A stretch of 64,000 bases of DNA from Rhea pennata (GCF_028389875.1 NC_084679.1:1-64000); one strand, 5' to 3'. Shown: positions 11,646-21,360, numbered from the stretch's first letter. The notes: generated from the sequence alone by a model not told the origin. A program made the numbers and translations.

Positions 11646-11700
11646 CCATTCTACCTAATCTCAAACACTCAAACATTCCTGGGAAAAGCCCACACAGTAC
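11646..11700 (-). other. Micro-exon-like segment, U3 (55 bp)
   Basis: Minus strand: acceptor TTTTCGAG, then GTACTGTGTGGGCTTTTCCC..., ending AGAATGG with a GTGAGTA donor close to consensus. The U4 counterpart is at 13505-13544. Confidence 0.38.
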
Positions 11701-11795
11701 CTCGAAAAGAAAAGAAAAAAATAAATTACTGACCAGCAGCCTGGCATTACCCGACCGGACAGGGGAACTCCAGCCTGACAAGTGCCCCCTCTCAC

Positions 11796-11851
11796 CTGCT
11801 CAGCCTTCTTGTTGCCACTCACGTTCTCCTCTCCACGACTTCCTGCAAAAC
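11796..11851 (-). other. Micro-exon-like segment, U3 (56 bp)
   Basis: Minus strand: CTCTGGTTTTGCAG acceptor, then GTTTTGCAGG..., ending GCTGAGCAG with a GTGAGAG donor. Open in one frame (FAGSRGEENVSGNKKAEQ). It has the same length (56 bp), first bases (GT) and last bases (CAG) as the U4 segment at 13352-13407. Confidence 0.42.
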
Positions 11852-11936
11852 CTGCAAAACCAGAGAAAAGACTAGACCTGGAGGTGATGCCAAAAACCAC
11901 ACCCCATCCGTAACTATACCTCACTATAACACTTAC

Positions 11937-11999
11937 CTGCTCCGCTTGCCCCTCCTGACCGCCAGGCTATGGGTTGCCATGCCGAGGCATGCCACACAC
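11937..11999 (-). other. Micro-exon-like segment, U3 (63 bp)
   Basis: Minus strand: TCTGATTTTACAG acceptor, then GTGTGTGGCATGCC..., ending CGGAGCAG with a GTAAGTG donor (consensus). Both splice sites are kept in block 2 (around 30726-30788). Confidence 0.42.
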
Positions 12000-13351
12000 C
12001 TGTAAAATCAGAACGGCGGTGGGCAACGGGGACGGCGCCGACAAGACGACGGCTCCATACTAGGTTCCGCATCCTCTCTCGGACTGATGCTCGCCTCGTC
12101 GCGCTCCTCCCTGGTGAGAGGGACCCTCGCTGCACATTGTTCCGCACCTACAAGCGCAAAGCAAAAGTTAACGAGGGGACCGTTGACCACACCGCTCTCC
12201 TTCCAAAAACAACTCTAGCTCATCTTCTTATAGCACAACCCTTTCTTCCTCCATCTCTCTTCAGCCCGCCGGGAAAGCCGCTGCATATCTGCCAAAAATC
12301 AAAGCAGAGCGCAAGGAGGCCGATCGATTGCCGCTCCGGTCCATCGCTGACACGCTCTACACGCTACCGTTGCTAACACCCACACGCAAGGCAGCTCCAG
12401 CACTAAACAGACAGATATGAAACATTAGACACAAACATGCAGGAAAGCCCTACACAAAAAGAACTACTCTCACACATAAGATGCTGTGGGCTAGAAAGCT
12501 CTACAACATCACGACCGCACAGCTCTGATGCTCTGCACAAGACCAGAAAGGAACCAAGTGCCACCACTTCCGGTGGCGAGAGCTCTGGCAAAGCCAGAAA
12601 GATCGACGCGAGAAAGGTCGGCGAGAAAGATCCGACGCGGCGATGACGCAGGGAAGAAAACCCTGAAAGGATGCTGCAAAGATGCGAAACAAGAGCGGCC
12701 GATGATGCCTCGACAATGGCAAAGAGGATTGGCCGCAAACGGCTACGAGGCAAAGCCGGAGCGACGGACGGCCCCTTTTAGCTGGCCACACAGAATGAGA
12801 GGCGATCTGTCGCCGCGACGCCGATGAGTCGCGCCAGGCAAAAGACGACGGATGCCTACCGCGCTACTGCTGCGCGGTGTGGATCATGCTCCTTGAGCGC
12901 AAAGGACAAAAGCAACATCAAGAACGGAACAAAAGGTAGCAGAGCTAAAACACACAACACAAACTACACAGGAACATAGACACAGGCTGGAGCTGCCCCG
13001 CCTAGCTCGCTCTCGCTTCCTCCCATCCACCCTCCGCCGCACCTGCCTCACACACAGCACGCACCAGAAGAGCCCTCCGCACTGCATTGAATGTCAGCGG
13101 GCACACACAGGCAGCCAAGACACCCCAACACTCTTTGCCCCTCAACTTAGCTTTTGGAGTTCTCGGGGTCACTATCTGTACTGAAGAAACATCCGCAATG
13201 GCAGCCGCACGCTCTCCGATCTTCCTTCGGTCGCCACATTCACCTTTATCGCCTGCCAAATCGGAACGCGAGCGGTCGCCCCCGTGCCGGCTGGCTCCGG
13301 CCTCGTCCGCGAGAGCTTCCTCCGCCCGAACGCCGTGCGTGCGCCGCTCAC

Positions 13352-13407
13352 CTGTGCCATGCCGATTCCGAGCTCCCGCAACTTCTCTGCAGTGATGTCC
13401 ACGGTAC
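13352..13407 (-). other. Micro-exon-like segment, U4 (56 bp)
   Basis: Minus strand: ATTGGTTTTCCAG acceptor, GTACCGTGGACATC..., ending ATGGCACAG with a GTGAGCG donor. In the frame opened by the leading GT it reads TVDITAEKLRELGIGMAQ. The block 2 copy (32146-32201) has the same length and splice sites and reads TVDVTAEKLWELGIGVAQ. Joined to the exon ending at 13801 it would be read in a different frame (YRGHHCREVAGAR), which is also open. Coding status is therefore unresolved. Confidence 0.45.
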
Positions 13408-13504
13408 CTGGAAAACCAATGCGACAAACTTACTGTGCTGCCAGGCAGTGCTGACCAGCCCTAGAACAACTGAAACACCAGTACGATCACCTGTTCTGCC
13501 TCAC

Positions 13505-13544
13505 CAGAAATGCTCAGCCGTTTCTTGGAAGGGCCACACAGTAC
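13505..13544 (-). other. Micro-exon-like segment, U4 (40 bp)
   Basis: Minus strand: GCTTTGTTTTTTCAG acceptor (good pyrimidine tract), GTACTGTGTGGCCC..., ending GCATTTCTG with a GTGAGGC donor. If spliced after the exon at 13801-14079 the frame ends in TGA within this segment, adding about 10 residues. Confidence 0.42.
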
Positions 13545-13800
13545 CTGAAAAAACAAAGCGGGCGGCCCCTAAAGCCAGAGTAAGGGTCAGAAGCACAGCC
13601 ACAAAACAGTACGCGGCAGTGCGTTCAGGGGCACAAATATAAGAAAGGCGCTGGAAGGCAATGCTGCAAATTGCTTGCTGCTTGCCCAGGGAAGTCCAGC
13701 GGTTTCTTCCTGCTCGGCCCTAATGCTTGGGTAGGAAAAGAGGGGAGTTGATTAGCTATATGTAGGTTGATTTTTGAGCTCTTGAAGCACATATGCTTAC

Positions 13801-14306
13801 TTATGCTGGGATTCTGTTTCCAATGAGATGACTACATTTCTCATCATACTGCGGTGGTAGAGAGGAAGGGTGCTTCCTTCTCTCTTCATATAAAGTCTAC
13901 ACTCTTCTACAAGTCTACATACTACAGAAGTCTCAAGCAGTATCTCCCTGACAGGGCTGACAATATTTCTGAGGAGCAGCAACACATCCAGCAAGTAAGC
14001 CGTCAGACTAGCCAATGAGAGCGACAGCTCACACGCATCTGAATTACTGGAGATACTACACAACACACCACCACCTAGGCTGTGAAAGAAGGAGAAAATG
14101 CTTTTTGAGAACCTCTGCTGTCTCCTTTTGTCTGCAGTCCGAAAGAGGAGCAAATAATTTCTCGGGTCTCATCATCTGGGAAGAACCCAGCGATGAAGTC
14201 GGGACCCTTCCACAATAAACACAGAAACGCCAGAACCCAATAATGACACTTAGCAGAAGATATACCTGGAGACCCGGAAGTCCTTTTCTGCCGCTGAACG
14301 CCCCAT
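13801..14306 (-). CDS. Two-exon protein candidate, block 1 copy
   Basis: Exon 1 is 14306-14266 (ATG, 41 nt, reading MGRSAAEKDFRVS), with donor CTCCAG|GTATAT. Exon 2 is 14079-13801 (279 nt) after the acceptor CCTTCTTTCACAG, ending CATAA before GTAAGC. The frame stays open across the join, giving about 106 residues. Exon 2 has a hydrophobic helix (ASLTAYLLDVLLLLRNIV), then a Cys-, Arg- and Glu-containing stretch and MMRNVVISLE. Block 2 has the same exon lengths, ATG, splice sites and frame, with mostly conservative changes (D/E and V/I). I do not recognise the family. The next exon is uncertain: the segment at 13505-13544 would end the frame after ~10 residues, and that at 13352-13407 keeps it open. 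A CpG-rich divergent promoter region lies upstream. Confidence 0.55.
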
Positions 14307-14580
14307 ACCGAGACACCGACCGGAGAGAAAAAACGTGGGGTACGAGTGGTTTTCTGTCGTACTTGCGTCTCTGCGTTCGGCCGTTCCGTCGCTCTTACGT
14401 TAAGGCGTGACCCTTGCTATTCTAAATGCAGCGATAAATTTTGCAGGCGGTTTTATTTCCTCAAATGCTGTTATTTACAGCATTTGTTATTTTAAGGCAA
14501 TTCCAGAGCATTACTCCCATGAGAGAGCAAAGCCAGAATGATCTCCCTAGGCTGAGAGCCTGCCTTTATGTAACGCTAGG

Positions 14581-14675
14581 CCCGCCCACCGCCCTACCCA
14601 CAAGCCCTTGGAAGGGGCGGAGCAAAGCAGTGGAAGCCATAAATACATAGGGCTGGGCAGAAGCAGGTTTTTCCC
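14581..14675 (+). promoter_or_regulatory. GC-box/TATA promoter candidate, plus strand
   Basis: CCCGCCC at 14581-14587 and GGGGCGG at 14614-14620 precede a TATA-like CATAAATA at 14638-14645, with a pyrimidine-rich initiator-like TTCCCTTCTGCTCAG about 25-40 bp on. The first ATG downstream (about 14695) is followed by a stop after eight codons, so a product would be non-coding or use a later start. A GGAG|GTATGT donor-like site is near 14780. Block 2 keeps the TATA (33432-33439) but has lost both GC boxes. With the minus-strand gene starting at 14306, this could be a divergent promoter. Confidence 0.45.
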
Positions 14676-15104
14676 TTCTGCTCAGACTGCAAACTATGAA
14701 AAGGATCAGCAGACCATTTTGACGGAAAGAGTTATCTACTCTGCTACTGAGACTTCATCTACTATTTCTATAATACCGGGAGGTATGTTGTTAAACTTCT
14801 TTTTACTCTAACTAGCGCGAGCCTTTGCATTCAAAACTAGAAACCGGTTCTGCTTATGCTTTGGAAGAAAACGACAACATTCCACGTAACCTTTAAAGGG
14901 AATATTATACCACAGTCGATTGGTTCAGACCTGCATACAATTCAGCTGTTCGGGCAGGACACCATTTCCTATAGGGCAAACCGAGATACCGCAATAAACT
15001 CTTGGAACAAGCCTGCTTCTGTAAGGTGACTGCTTCCCAAGAGGGGTGTTTCCTGTGTAGTACCTAGAGTAATTAAGAAAATGCAGTTGCTAGGTGGGAT
15101 AGGT
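14676..15104 (+). other. Non-coding segment with a plus-strand AATAAA, conserved in block 2
   Basis: Single-copy-like sequence shared with block 2 (about 33485-33890). AATAAA at 14993-14998, also kept in block 2 (33791-33796), is followed by a TGCTTCTGTAAGG stretch. A short plus-strand transcript from the TATA at 14638 to this site would be about 330 nt. I see no convincing open frame. Confidence 0.35.
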
Positions 15105-18100
15105 AGGTCCCCAGGGCAATACTAGCTCTGTATCTCAAAGTGGAGGACTCGCAGAAAACAAGAAAGGTACTAACAGGGCTGCAGAACCAACACAGCACTT
15201 CAGGGCGCAACGAAGGCTTCAGAATGAGGTCCTGAAGGGACTAGAGGAGTTCTACGAGGGTGAAAAGGCCAAAACATAACTTGGGCACAAAAAGAAGGCT
15301 GAAATAATAGTCCAGACTAAAAGAAAGGGATTCCTAAGAGCTCTGCAGGGCCAACAGAGGTGCACGTGGCACAGTAAAGCTCTGAAGAAGAATCCAGAGC
15401 ACATTAAACATCTCTTATAGATACTAGAGAACAACTAAAAAAAAAACCCAAAAAGTCCAACCAAGGCCATTCAAAGGGTTCAGAGGAGAAAAGGGGGCTC
15501 AGGCAGCTAAATGAAGGAAAAAAAAAAAAAAGGATTAGGGCATAAGAAAAAGCTCAGGAACAGTTTTGAGAACACTGCAGAAATCCTAAAGAAGCTAGAC
15601 TGCCAAAAGACAGCTCTAGGGAGGATGGAAGGCCAAAAGACTTCACAGTGCACTAGAGAGCTCCTAACAGATCTGCATGGCTAAAAAATGACTCTGGGGC
15701 ACAAGGAAGATAGCTGGAGGGCTACTGAGGAGACTAGACAGTTCCTAAGGTGGCTAGAGAGCCAGAGAGAATCTGTGGAGCACAGTAAGCATCCCAGGAA
15801 GTGTTCAGAGCAGACCAGACAGCTCGTAAGGGGACTAGATGGCCAAAAATTAAGAACTTGCTAACGAGAGAGATTTCTAGAGGTATTCTAAGGGCACAGA
15901 ACACGTTTTATGAGATATATAGGGCCAAAGGCCTCAGGAGGCCATTTGAACAATTGGAGGGGTTTTAAGCAACTTTGAGGGCCAGAAGACAGCTCTGGGG
16001 CACGAAAAGGGGCTTTAAAGGGAAGAGTTTTTGAAGGGTTTCCAGGGGAGTAGCATGGTGCTAAGGGGGAGCCTACACAGTCAACGCAGGTCTGCGGGCG
16101 GGAAACAAAAGGCCGAAAGAGGAGGCCGAAACAGAGCGGTAGGCTGCTCAAAGAGCTGGAGTGCTAAGAGGGCTCTAGGGCGGCAGGAGCGCTCGAGAGG
16201 GATTTTGAGGGGACTGCAGGATCCGGGGAGGGGGAGGGCCAGACAACAGCTCTGGCAAACAATGAAGGGAAGCAACTAGTCTAAAGTGTACTACGACGGT
16301 TCAAAAGGGGCCTACAAAGCCAAACAAATGACTCTAGGGAATAAAGAAGAAACCTGGACGGGCTATCAGAAAATTACATGCTTTCTAATGGGATTCCAGA
16401 GGGCCAGAAGACACATCAAGACCACAAGGAAGGCTGAGACATCCAGAGGAAACTAGGAGTGCTAAGCAATCTACATGGCAAAAAGAATTACTCTGGGGAA
16501 CAAGGAAGATAGCTGGAGAGAGGGTTCCAAAGCGTTGGGGCGGGGGAGAACTCTGGGGCACACAGAAAGCTGAAAGGGTAATCCAGAGTACACTAGAAGG
16601 GTGCTAAGGGGTCTAGAGGGCCAACAGAGGTCTGCAGGTGTAAAATAAAAGGCCAAAAGAGGTCGCTAAACCGGAGGAGAGGGCTACTAAAGGGGCTGTG
16701 CTGGCAACCAGAGGGCTCCAAGGGGATTCTGAGGGGACTGCAAGGTGCTAATGGGTGTAAAGGACCAGAAGAGAGCTCTAGGGCAGAAGAAAGGTTGAAA
16801 GAATAGTCCAGAGTGCACTATAGAGATCCTAAGCCATCCAGAGGGCCAAAGCAGAGACTTTCAGGAACAAGGAGGGAATCTGAAGGGGTTTTGAGAAGAC
16901 TAGCTGGTCCTGAAAGGGTCCAGAAAGGCAGAAGACTGCTCTTGAGCCCCATTCTGTCCAAAAGAGGTGTCCAGAGAGCACGAGAGGGGTCCTTGGGGCT
17001 CTAGAGGGCCAAGAGAAGACTCTGGAGCACCACAGAGGCCAAAAGAGCGGTCCGGAGCAGAGCAGCGTCACACAGGGTTCTGGAGGACCAAAGGAGTGCT
17101 CTGGGTTGGAATAAAGGCCTTCAGAGAGGCTCTGAGGGGAGTCAAGGTGTGCTAGAGAGGCTGGAGAAGGAAAAGACAGCTGTGGGGTACAAGGAAGGCT
17201 GCAAGAATAGTCCAGAGAGCACGAGAAGGATGCTAAGGGGTCTAGAAGGCCAACAGAGGTCAGCAGATGGAAAATAGAAGGCTTAACCGGGGCACTAGGC
17301 TGCTAAAGTCTGCTGGAGCACCAACTGAGGGCTGCAGGGCAAGGAGGAGGGCACCTGGGGGATTCTAAAGGGACAAGACAGGGGCTAATGGGTCTACAGG
17401 GTGCCAAGACAAACCTCTGGGGCAGAAGAAAAGCTAAAAGAGTATTCTGGAGTGTGCTACAGGATTTCTATGGGGACTCCAAGATGCAAAGATGACTCTG
17501 GAGAAGAAGGAAGATAGCTGGAGGCTTTCTGAGACTAGAGAGTTCCTAAACTGCCGGAGCGGGGAGGCCAGAAGACAGCTCTGGGGCACGCCAAAGGCTG
17601 AAAAGATAGTCCAGGTGGACGAGAGCAGAGCTAAGGGGTCTAGAGGGCCAGCAGAGCTCAGGAGATGGAAAATAAAAGGCCAAAGGAGCAGGCCAAAGCA
17701 GAGCAGTGGGCTGCTAAAGGGACTGGACTGGCAACCAGAAAGCTCTAGGGCAGGAAGAAGATCTCTTGGGGGATTCTGAAGCGACTGCAGGGGTGCTAAT
17801 GGGTGTAGAGGGCCAGAAGAGAGGTCAGCACCGGAAGAAAGGAGTGTCACACAGAGGTCTAGAGGATCCAAGGGGTGCTCTGGGGCAGAATAAAGGCCTG
17901 CAGAGGCACTCTGAAGGGAGTAGAGGGGTGCTAAAGCTGCTGGAGGGACAAAAGATAGCTGTGAGGCACAAGGAGGGCTGCGAGAGTAATGCAAAGTGCA
18001 CAAGAGGGGTGCTAAGGGGTCTGGAAGGCCAGCAGAGCTCAGCAAATGGAAAATAAAAGGCCAAAGGAGCAGGGCAAAGCAGAGAAGCGGGCTGCTAAAG

Positions 18101-18120
18101 CGGGCTGGAGCCCTTAATCA
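15105..18120. repeat. Degenerate ~100 bp tandem-repeat field (distal)
   Basis: Diverged monomers built on GATTCTGAGGGGACTAGAG, GTGCTAAGGGGTCTAGAGGG, CCAGAAGACAGCTCTGGGGC and GGCTGAAAGAGTAGTCCAGAG. The same family fills 34565-64000, where it is far more regular. The minus strand is rich in Pro/Leu/Ser codons, which produces long but meaningless open frames. The field stops exactly at the LTR boundary at 18121. Confidence 0.87.
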
Positions 18121-18389
18121 TGTTATCTGGTATGCAAGGAACCAATAGACACACAGGGCTGAAATATTTGTTTATTATATTTCTGTGCAGAGATAGGTGC
18201 TAAGTGGTAGATCCACAAAGCTAGCAAACCTTCTCCTTTCCTCGTTCTTTATTTATATATACACTTTTCAGGGAGTACTTTACACATGTTTTTCTATTAG
18301 TTACAGTTTTTATCGTATCATGTATTAACTCCATGCTTGCACTTTAACATTCCTATTAATTAGCACAAGAAGCTCAGAAGGTGGTAACA
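18121..18389 (-). mobile_element. Solo-LTR-like element, minus strand
   Basis: 269 bp. On the minus strand it starts TGTTACCACC and ends CAGATAACA, matching the TG...CA ends of a retroviral LTR. It contains a TATA-like TATATATAAATAAAG and an AATAAACAAATATTTCAG poly(A)-signal region in the right order. No internal retroviral genes adjoin it. The flanks are not a direct target duplication: left AATCA, right TGATT, which are inverse to each other and lengthen the terminal inverted repeat to about 13 bp. That fits a recombinant solo LTR at a rearrangement breakpoint. The family is likely an endogenous retrovirus LTR; I cannot name the subfamily. Confidence 0.65.
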
Positions 18390-18650
18390 TGATTACTATG
18401 TCATTATCATGTCATTCTGATCTCATTGATTTAGGGGAGTGTAATTTAATATGTTAATAAGTATTAATGAACTTATAGATTACTGGGTTATTCTACTGTT
18501 TTTGTTTTGCCAACTCTTCACATTGTTCAAAGTGTTGTTTCCTTGATGTTATTCAGCTGCAACTGGTCATCCTTCACATTACTGTGTTACAATAGCCTCT
18601 CTCCCTTGTCCTTCAGTCTTGCAGGGTTTCCACAGCGGCGTTCCAGTAAG
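18390..18650. other. AT-rich unassigned sequence
   Basis: No repeat periodicity, open frame or RNA gene seen. It lies between the LTR and the ZNF143/YY1/ETS motif array. Confidence 0.5.
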
Positions 18651-19110
18651 AAGACTACAACTCCTAGCATGCGCTGCAGACAAAAATGGCCTCCCAAAGC
18701 CCGGTACCGAAAGACTACACCTCCTACCACACGCAGCATATGAAAATACCCTTCCGGAAACCTGGTGCCGGAAGACTACAGATCCTGGCATGCGCGGCAG
18801 GCTAAAATGGCTCCCCGGAAACTCTCTGCCGGAGGACTACATCTACCAGCATGCAGAGCAAAACAATATGGCCGACAGGAAGCTTAGCTCTCCCGGCATC
18901 CGCTGCACACTGAAATGGCCGACCGGAAGTCAGATTCAGGTGGACTAGTGCTCCCGGCATACCGCACGCGCAAAAAAGGAAAAAAAAAAAAAAAAAAGCC
19001 TGCCGGAAGCCCGGTGCTGGAAGCCTACTGCTCCCGGCATGCCGCGCAAAACAACATGTCCACCCGGAAGCCCAGTGCCGGAAGACTACCGCTCCTGTTT
19101 CCGGCATGCT
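18651..19110. promoter_or_regulatory. Eight-copy ~60 bp array of ZNF143-, YY1- and ETS-like motifs
   Basis: Copies begin near 18654, 18714, 18775, 18836, 18890, 18943, 19025 and 19085. The consensus copy has ACTACANCTCCYRGCATGC, close to the ZNF143/Staf site ACTACAATTCCCAGCATGC, then AAAATGGC (YY1 core) and CCGGAAG or CCGGAAA (ETS/GABPA core). These three motifs are known from housekeeping CpG-island promoters. Spacing is constant within copies, except where an A-run (18975-18997) expands one. Whether it drives transcription, and which way, is inference. Confidence 0.72.
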
Positions 19111-19995
19111 GGGGGTGGGGGGGGGGGGGGCTGCAGCGCTCGGTGGTGTCTGAACCTACGGCACTTCTGTTCTGGCCTGCCCCTTCTCTGCTCCCCCCTC
19201 ACTCTCGAGGGCCGGAAACCACCACACAGCTCAGACTGCAGCCTTGCAATCTCCAGCACGGGCCTGGGGCTCCCCAACACCCTCTCGAGTAGCCCCGAGT
19301 CAGCTCCCACACTGCCCAGGCCCATGTGATCCTCCCCAGTGCTTCCCCTGGGATCCCTTCTACCCCTCCAGGACAGTCCCAGTCTGACCCTGGCCCCCCC
19401 CTCACTAATCTGATGTGCACTAAACCCCACCACAGCCCTGATGCAATCCATTCATCTTTCTCTCTCCAGCCCCAGCTCACCACCTTCCTCCCCACCCTCT
19501 ATGACCCTGATGCACAGCTCTTCCCCACCCTGTCCTTGCCTCCCACTGTGCCAATACATGGGCCCCCCCACCCCCAGTACACTTTGCCCCAGCACGGTCC
19601 GCCTCAGTTCTGCTGCATCGCCTAGGACGCTCCCATCCGCTAAGACCGGCGGCACGTGCATGACCTGTAGGCCAGCCCCCCCTCAGCCCTGCTCACCTCC
19701 TCTGCAGTGCAGCCAACATTCTAGTCCCAACAGGCAGTGTGTGGCAGCAGCTCCATTGTCCTGGACCAACACTGACATGAACTTCCAAATGCAGACCCAG
19801 CTCACAGCATGTACCCACTTCCTGCCCTTGCAATCAGCCAAACAGGCCCCACCTGGGTCTTGTCCCAGCCACAGTGCCCAGAGCTGCAGGCCATCAGGGA
19901 CAGCTGGGACTGCCAGGGCAGCAGAGCCCCCCCGGCTTCTGAGAGCAGCTTCCTGAAAGCTCAAGGGAGAGCCCTGGAGTGCACAGGGAGCAAAA
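19111..19995. other. Pyrimidine-rich unassigned sequence
   Basis: Begins with a G-run (19115-19131) and continues as C/T-rich sequence. Open frames on both strands are Pro/Ser-rich and compositional. No recognised domain, repeat or RNA gene. Confidence 0.5.
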
Positions 19996-19999
19996 GGGG

Positions 20000-20410
20000 A
20001 CATTCAGGGCACAAGGAAACAAATTGAGAGCTGCAGGTGCAACAAACGGGATGTGTGTGTGTGTATACACACACACAAACATTTTATGTATGTATGTATG
20101 TATATTACAATGCAAAGAGAGAGCAAACGGTGATTCTGGGAGCACCAAAAGGCAAAAGGAGGGCCCTGGGGCACACCCAGAAAGCTCTGCGACAAAACAG
20201 AGAACTTTGTCGCGCGCTGCAGAGCAAGTGCAGGGCTCCGAGGTGCACGGCGGCCGTGGGGGCGAGCCAAAATGTGAACTGAAGGCTCCTGAGGGCATCA
20301 GAGGGCAAACGCAGGACTCCGGGGCAAACCAAAACACAGACAAAGGGCCTCGGGGCACACCAAAGGGGGCGTAAGGCACATCGCAGGGCTCAGCGCGGCT
20401 GACTTAGCCT
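20000..20410. repeat. Short degenerate tandem repeat with CA/TG and ATGT microsatellites
   Basis: Irregular ~40-50 bp units with GGGCACA, CAAAAGG and CTCCGGGGC motifs, loosely like the ~100 bp family. A (TG)n(CA)n stretch then (TATG)n lies at 20050-20105. Confidence 0.6.
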
Positions 20411-20419
20411 CGACAAGAG

Positions 20420-20790
20420 GCTCTTAGCCTGGGGAAGACTGAGGGGGGATCTTATCAAAATCTATCAGTATCTGAAGGCAGGGTGGCAAGGGGATGGGGC
20501 TAAACTCTTTCCAGTTCTCCCACGCGAAAGGACTAGAGCCAATGGGCACAAGCCGAACCACAGGAAGTTGCGCCTGAATGCGAGGAAGGATTTCTTTCCC
20601 GTGAGAGTGACGGAGCACTGGAACGGGTTGCCCAGAGAAGTGGCGGAGTCTCCTTCTCCGGACCTATTCAAAACCCACCTGGGTGCGATCCTGTCTAACG
20701 TGCTCTAGGTGACCCTGCTTGAGCAGGGAGGTTGGACTAGGCGATCCCCAGAATTCCCTTCCAACCTTACCCATTCTGTGATTCTGTGAC
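20420..20790 (+). mobile_element. CR1 retroposon, 5'-truncated 3' end
   Basis: Matches the avian CR1 3' region: GAAGACTGAGGGGGGATCTTAT, a CAGGAAGTTGCGCCTGAATG block, GAGCACTGGAACGGGTTGCC, GGAGTCTCCTTCTC, the TGACCCTGCTTGAGCAGGGA hairpin, GTTGGACTAGGCGATCC, and a tail of two ATTCTGTG octamers. CR1 is the main LINE of birds and typically 5'-truncated. No reverse transcriptase remains. The 5' limit is uncertain. Confidence 0.92.
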
Positions 20791-21360
20791 TGCACCGGCG
20801 CCTGCAGGCTCTCCGCAGCCCCACGGACACCCGCAGCTCTCCCAGCTCCAGGCACGCGGGCCCCGGCCCCAGACAGGCCAGTGAACAGGCCGGTGCCCTC
20901 ACACGGCCCTGGAGGGGGGGCCCCGGCTGCCCCCACGACGATGGGAACCACCCCCAAGAGTCCCGAGGGTCCAGGCCACGCAAGGGCAACTCCCCACAGC
21001 CCCGGGAACAGCACCGCGTCCCCTGGGAACTGCAGGCACTCCAAAGTGCAAGGGGCTCGGCCACCAGCTCCCGGCCCCGGGCGCACAACGTGTAACCTTC
21101 TCCCCTGGGCGTCATCTTCAGGCAGGGGGGCGTCCGGAACCACAGACACGACCGCAAAGAATAAAGCGGCTGTTTATTGTTTTACTGGGCAGAAACACCA
21201 CCTGGGAGCGAGCCTGCCATGGAGCTCGGTGCCGGCACGCTTCCCCTTATCCCGTGACACCTGAAGAGTCATCGCCACGCCAGCGTCCGTCTGTCCGACC
21301 GTCCGTCCGTCCGTTGGGGAAGGGTCAGCTCCCGCTGCAGCCCCCGAGGCGGCAGGTAAA
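20791..21360. other. GC-rich segment with poly(A) hexamers and a GTCC microsatellite
   Basis: AATAAA is present on the plus strand (21160-21165) and, as TTTATT, on the minus strand (21173-21178), so either direction could have a transcript end. A (GTCC)n run lies at about 21292-21315. Proline/glycine-rich open frames are compositional. Confidence 0.4.

Larger units (their letters stand above)
10681..12518. repeat. ~1.84 kb tandem unit U3
   Basis: Third unit, more diverged from U1/U2 but with the same landmark order: ACAGCTGTGCAG start, the GACGGACCGCCCCTTTTA box, GAGCACAAAGAACAAGAG, the GAATGTCAG box, then the CpG-rich segment and the minus-strand micro-exon-like cluster. Block 2 carries its direct counterpart at 29479-31307. 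Confidence 0.87.
12519..13620. repeat. ~1.85 kb-family tandem unit U4 (shortened)
   Basis: Fourth and most diverged unit, starting at ACAGCTCTGATGCTCTGCAC. It retains the GACGGACGGCCCCTTTTAG box, the GAATGTCAG box and the CpG-rich segment, then loses similarity to the other units near 13620. Block 2 counterpart: 31308 to about 32410. Confidence 0.82.
6435..16515 (+). repeat. Segmental duplication block 1 (distal copy)
   Basis: Collinear with 26940-35955 in the same orientation. Homology starts around the CCCCCAGCTG motif and poly-T, continues through AATGCTAACTACAACCTAGAGG (6495 versus 26993), the ~1.85 kb units, the two-exon gene candidate and the promoter, and fades inside the ~100 bp repeat field near 16515/35955. 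Block 1 has four ~1.85 kb units; block 2 has three. Block 1 lacks the solo LTR and the 152-bp templated insertion found in block 2, and keeps many CpGs that are CA or TG in block 2. End points are approximate. Confidence 0.88.

Noticed and set aside
14695-14722. Short coding start (ATG AAA AGG ATC) after the plus-strand TATA promoter
   Set aside because: Stops after eight codons and the start is not used consistently in block 2.
19441-19956. 171-codon Pro/Ser-rich plus-strand open frame
   Set aside because: C-rich composition keeps it open; no domain, splice context or repeat-independent support.
20664-21157. 161- and 150-codon minus-strand open frames across the CR1 end and the GC-rich segment
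   Set aside because: They overlap the antisense of the CR1 tail and a GC-rich stretch; no recognisable domain.
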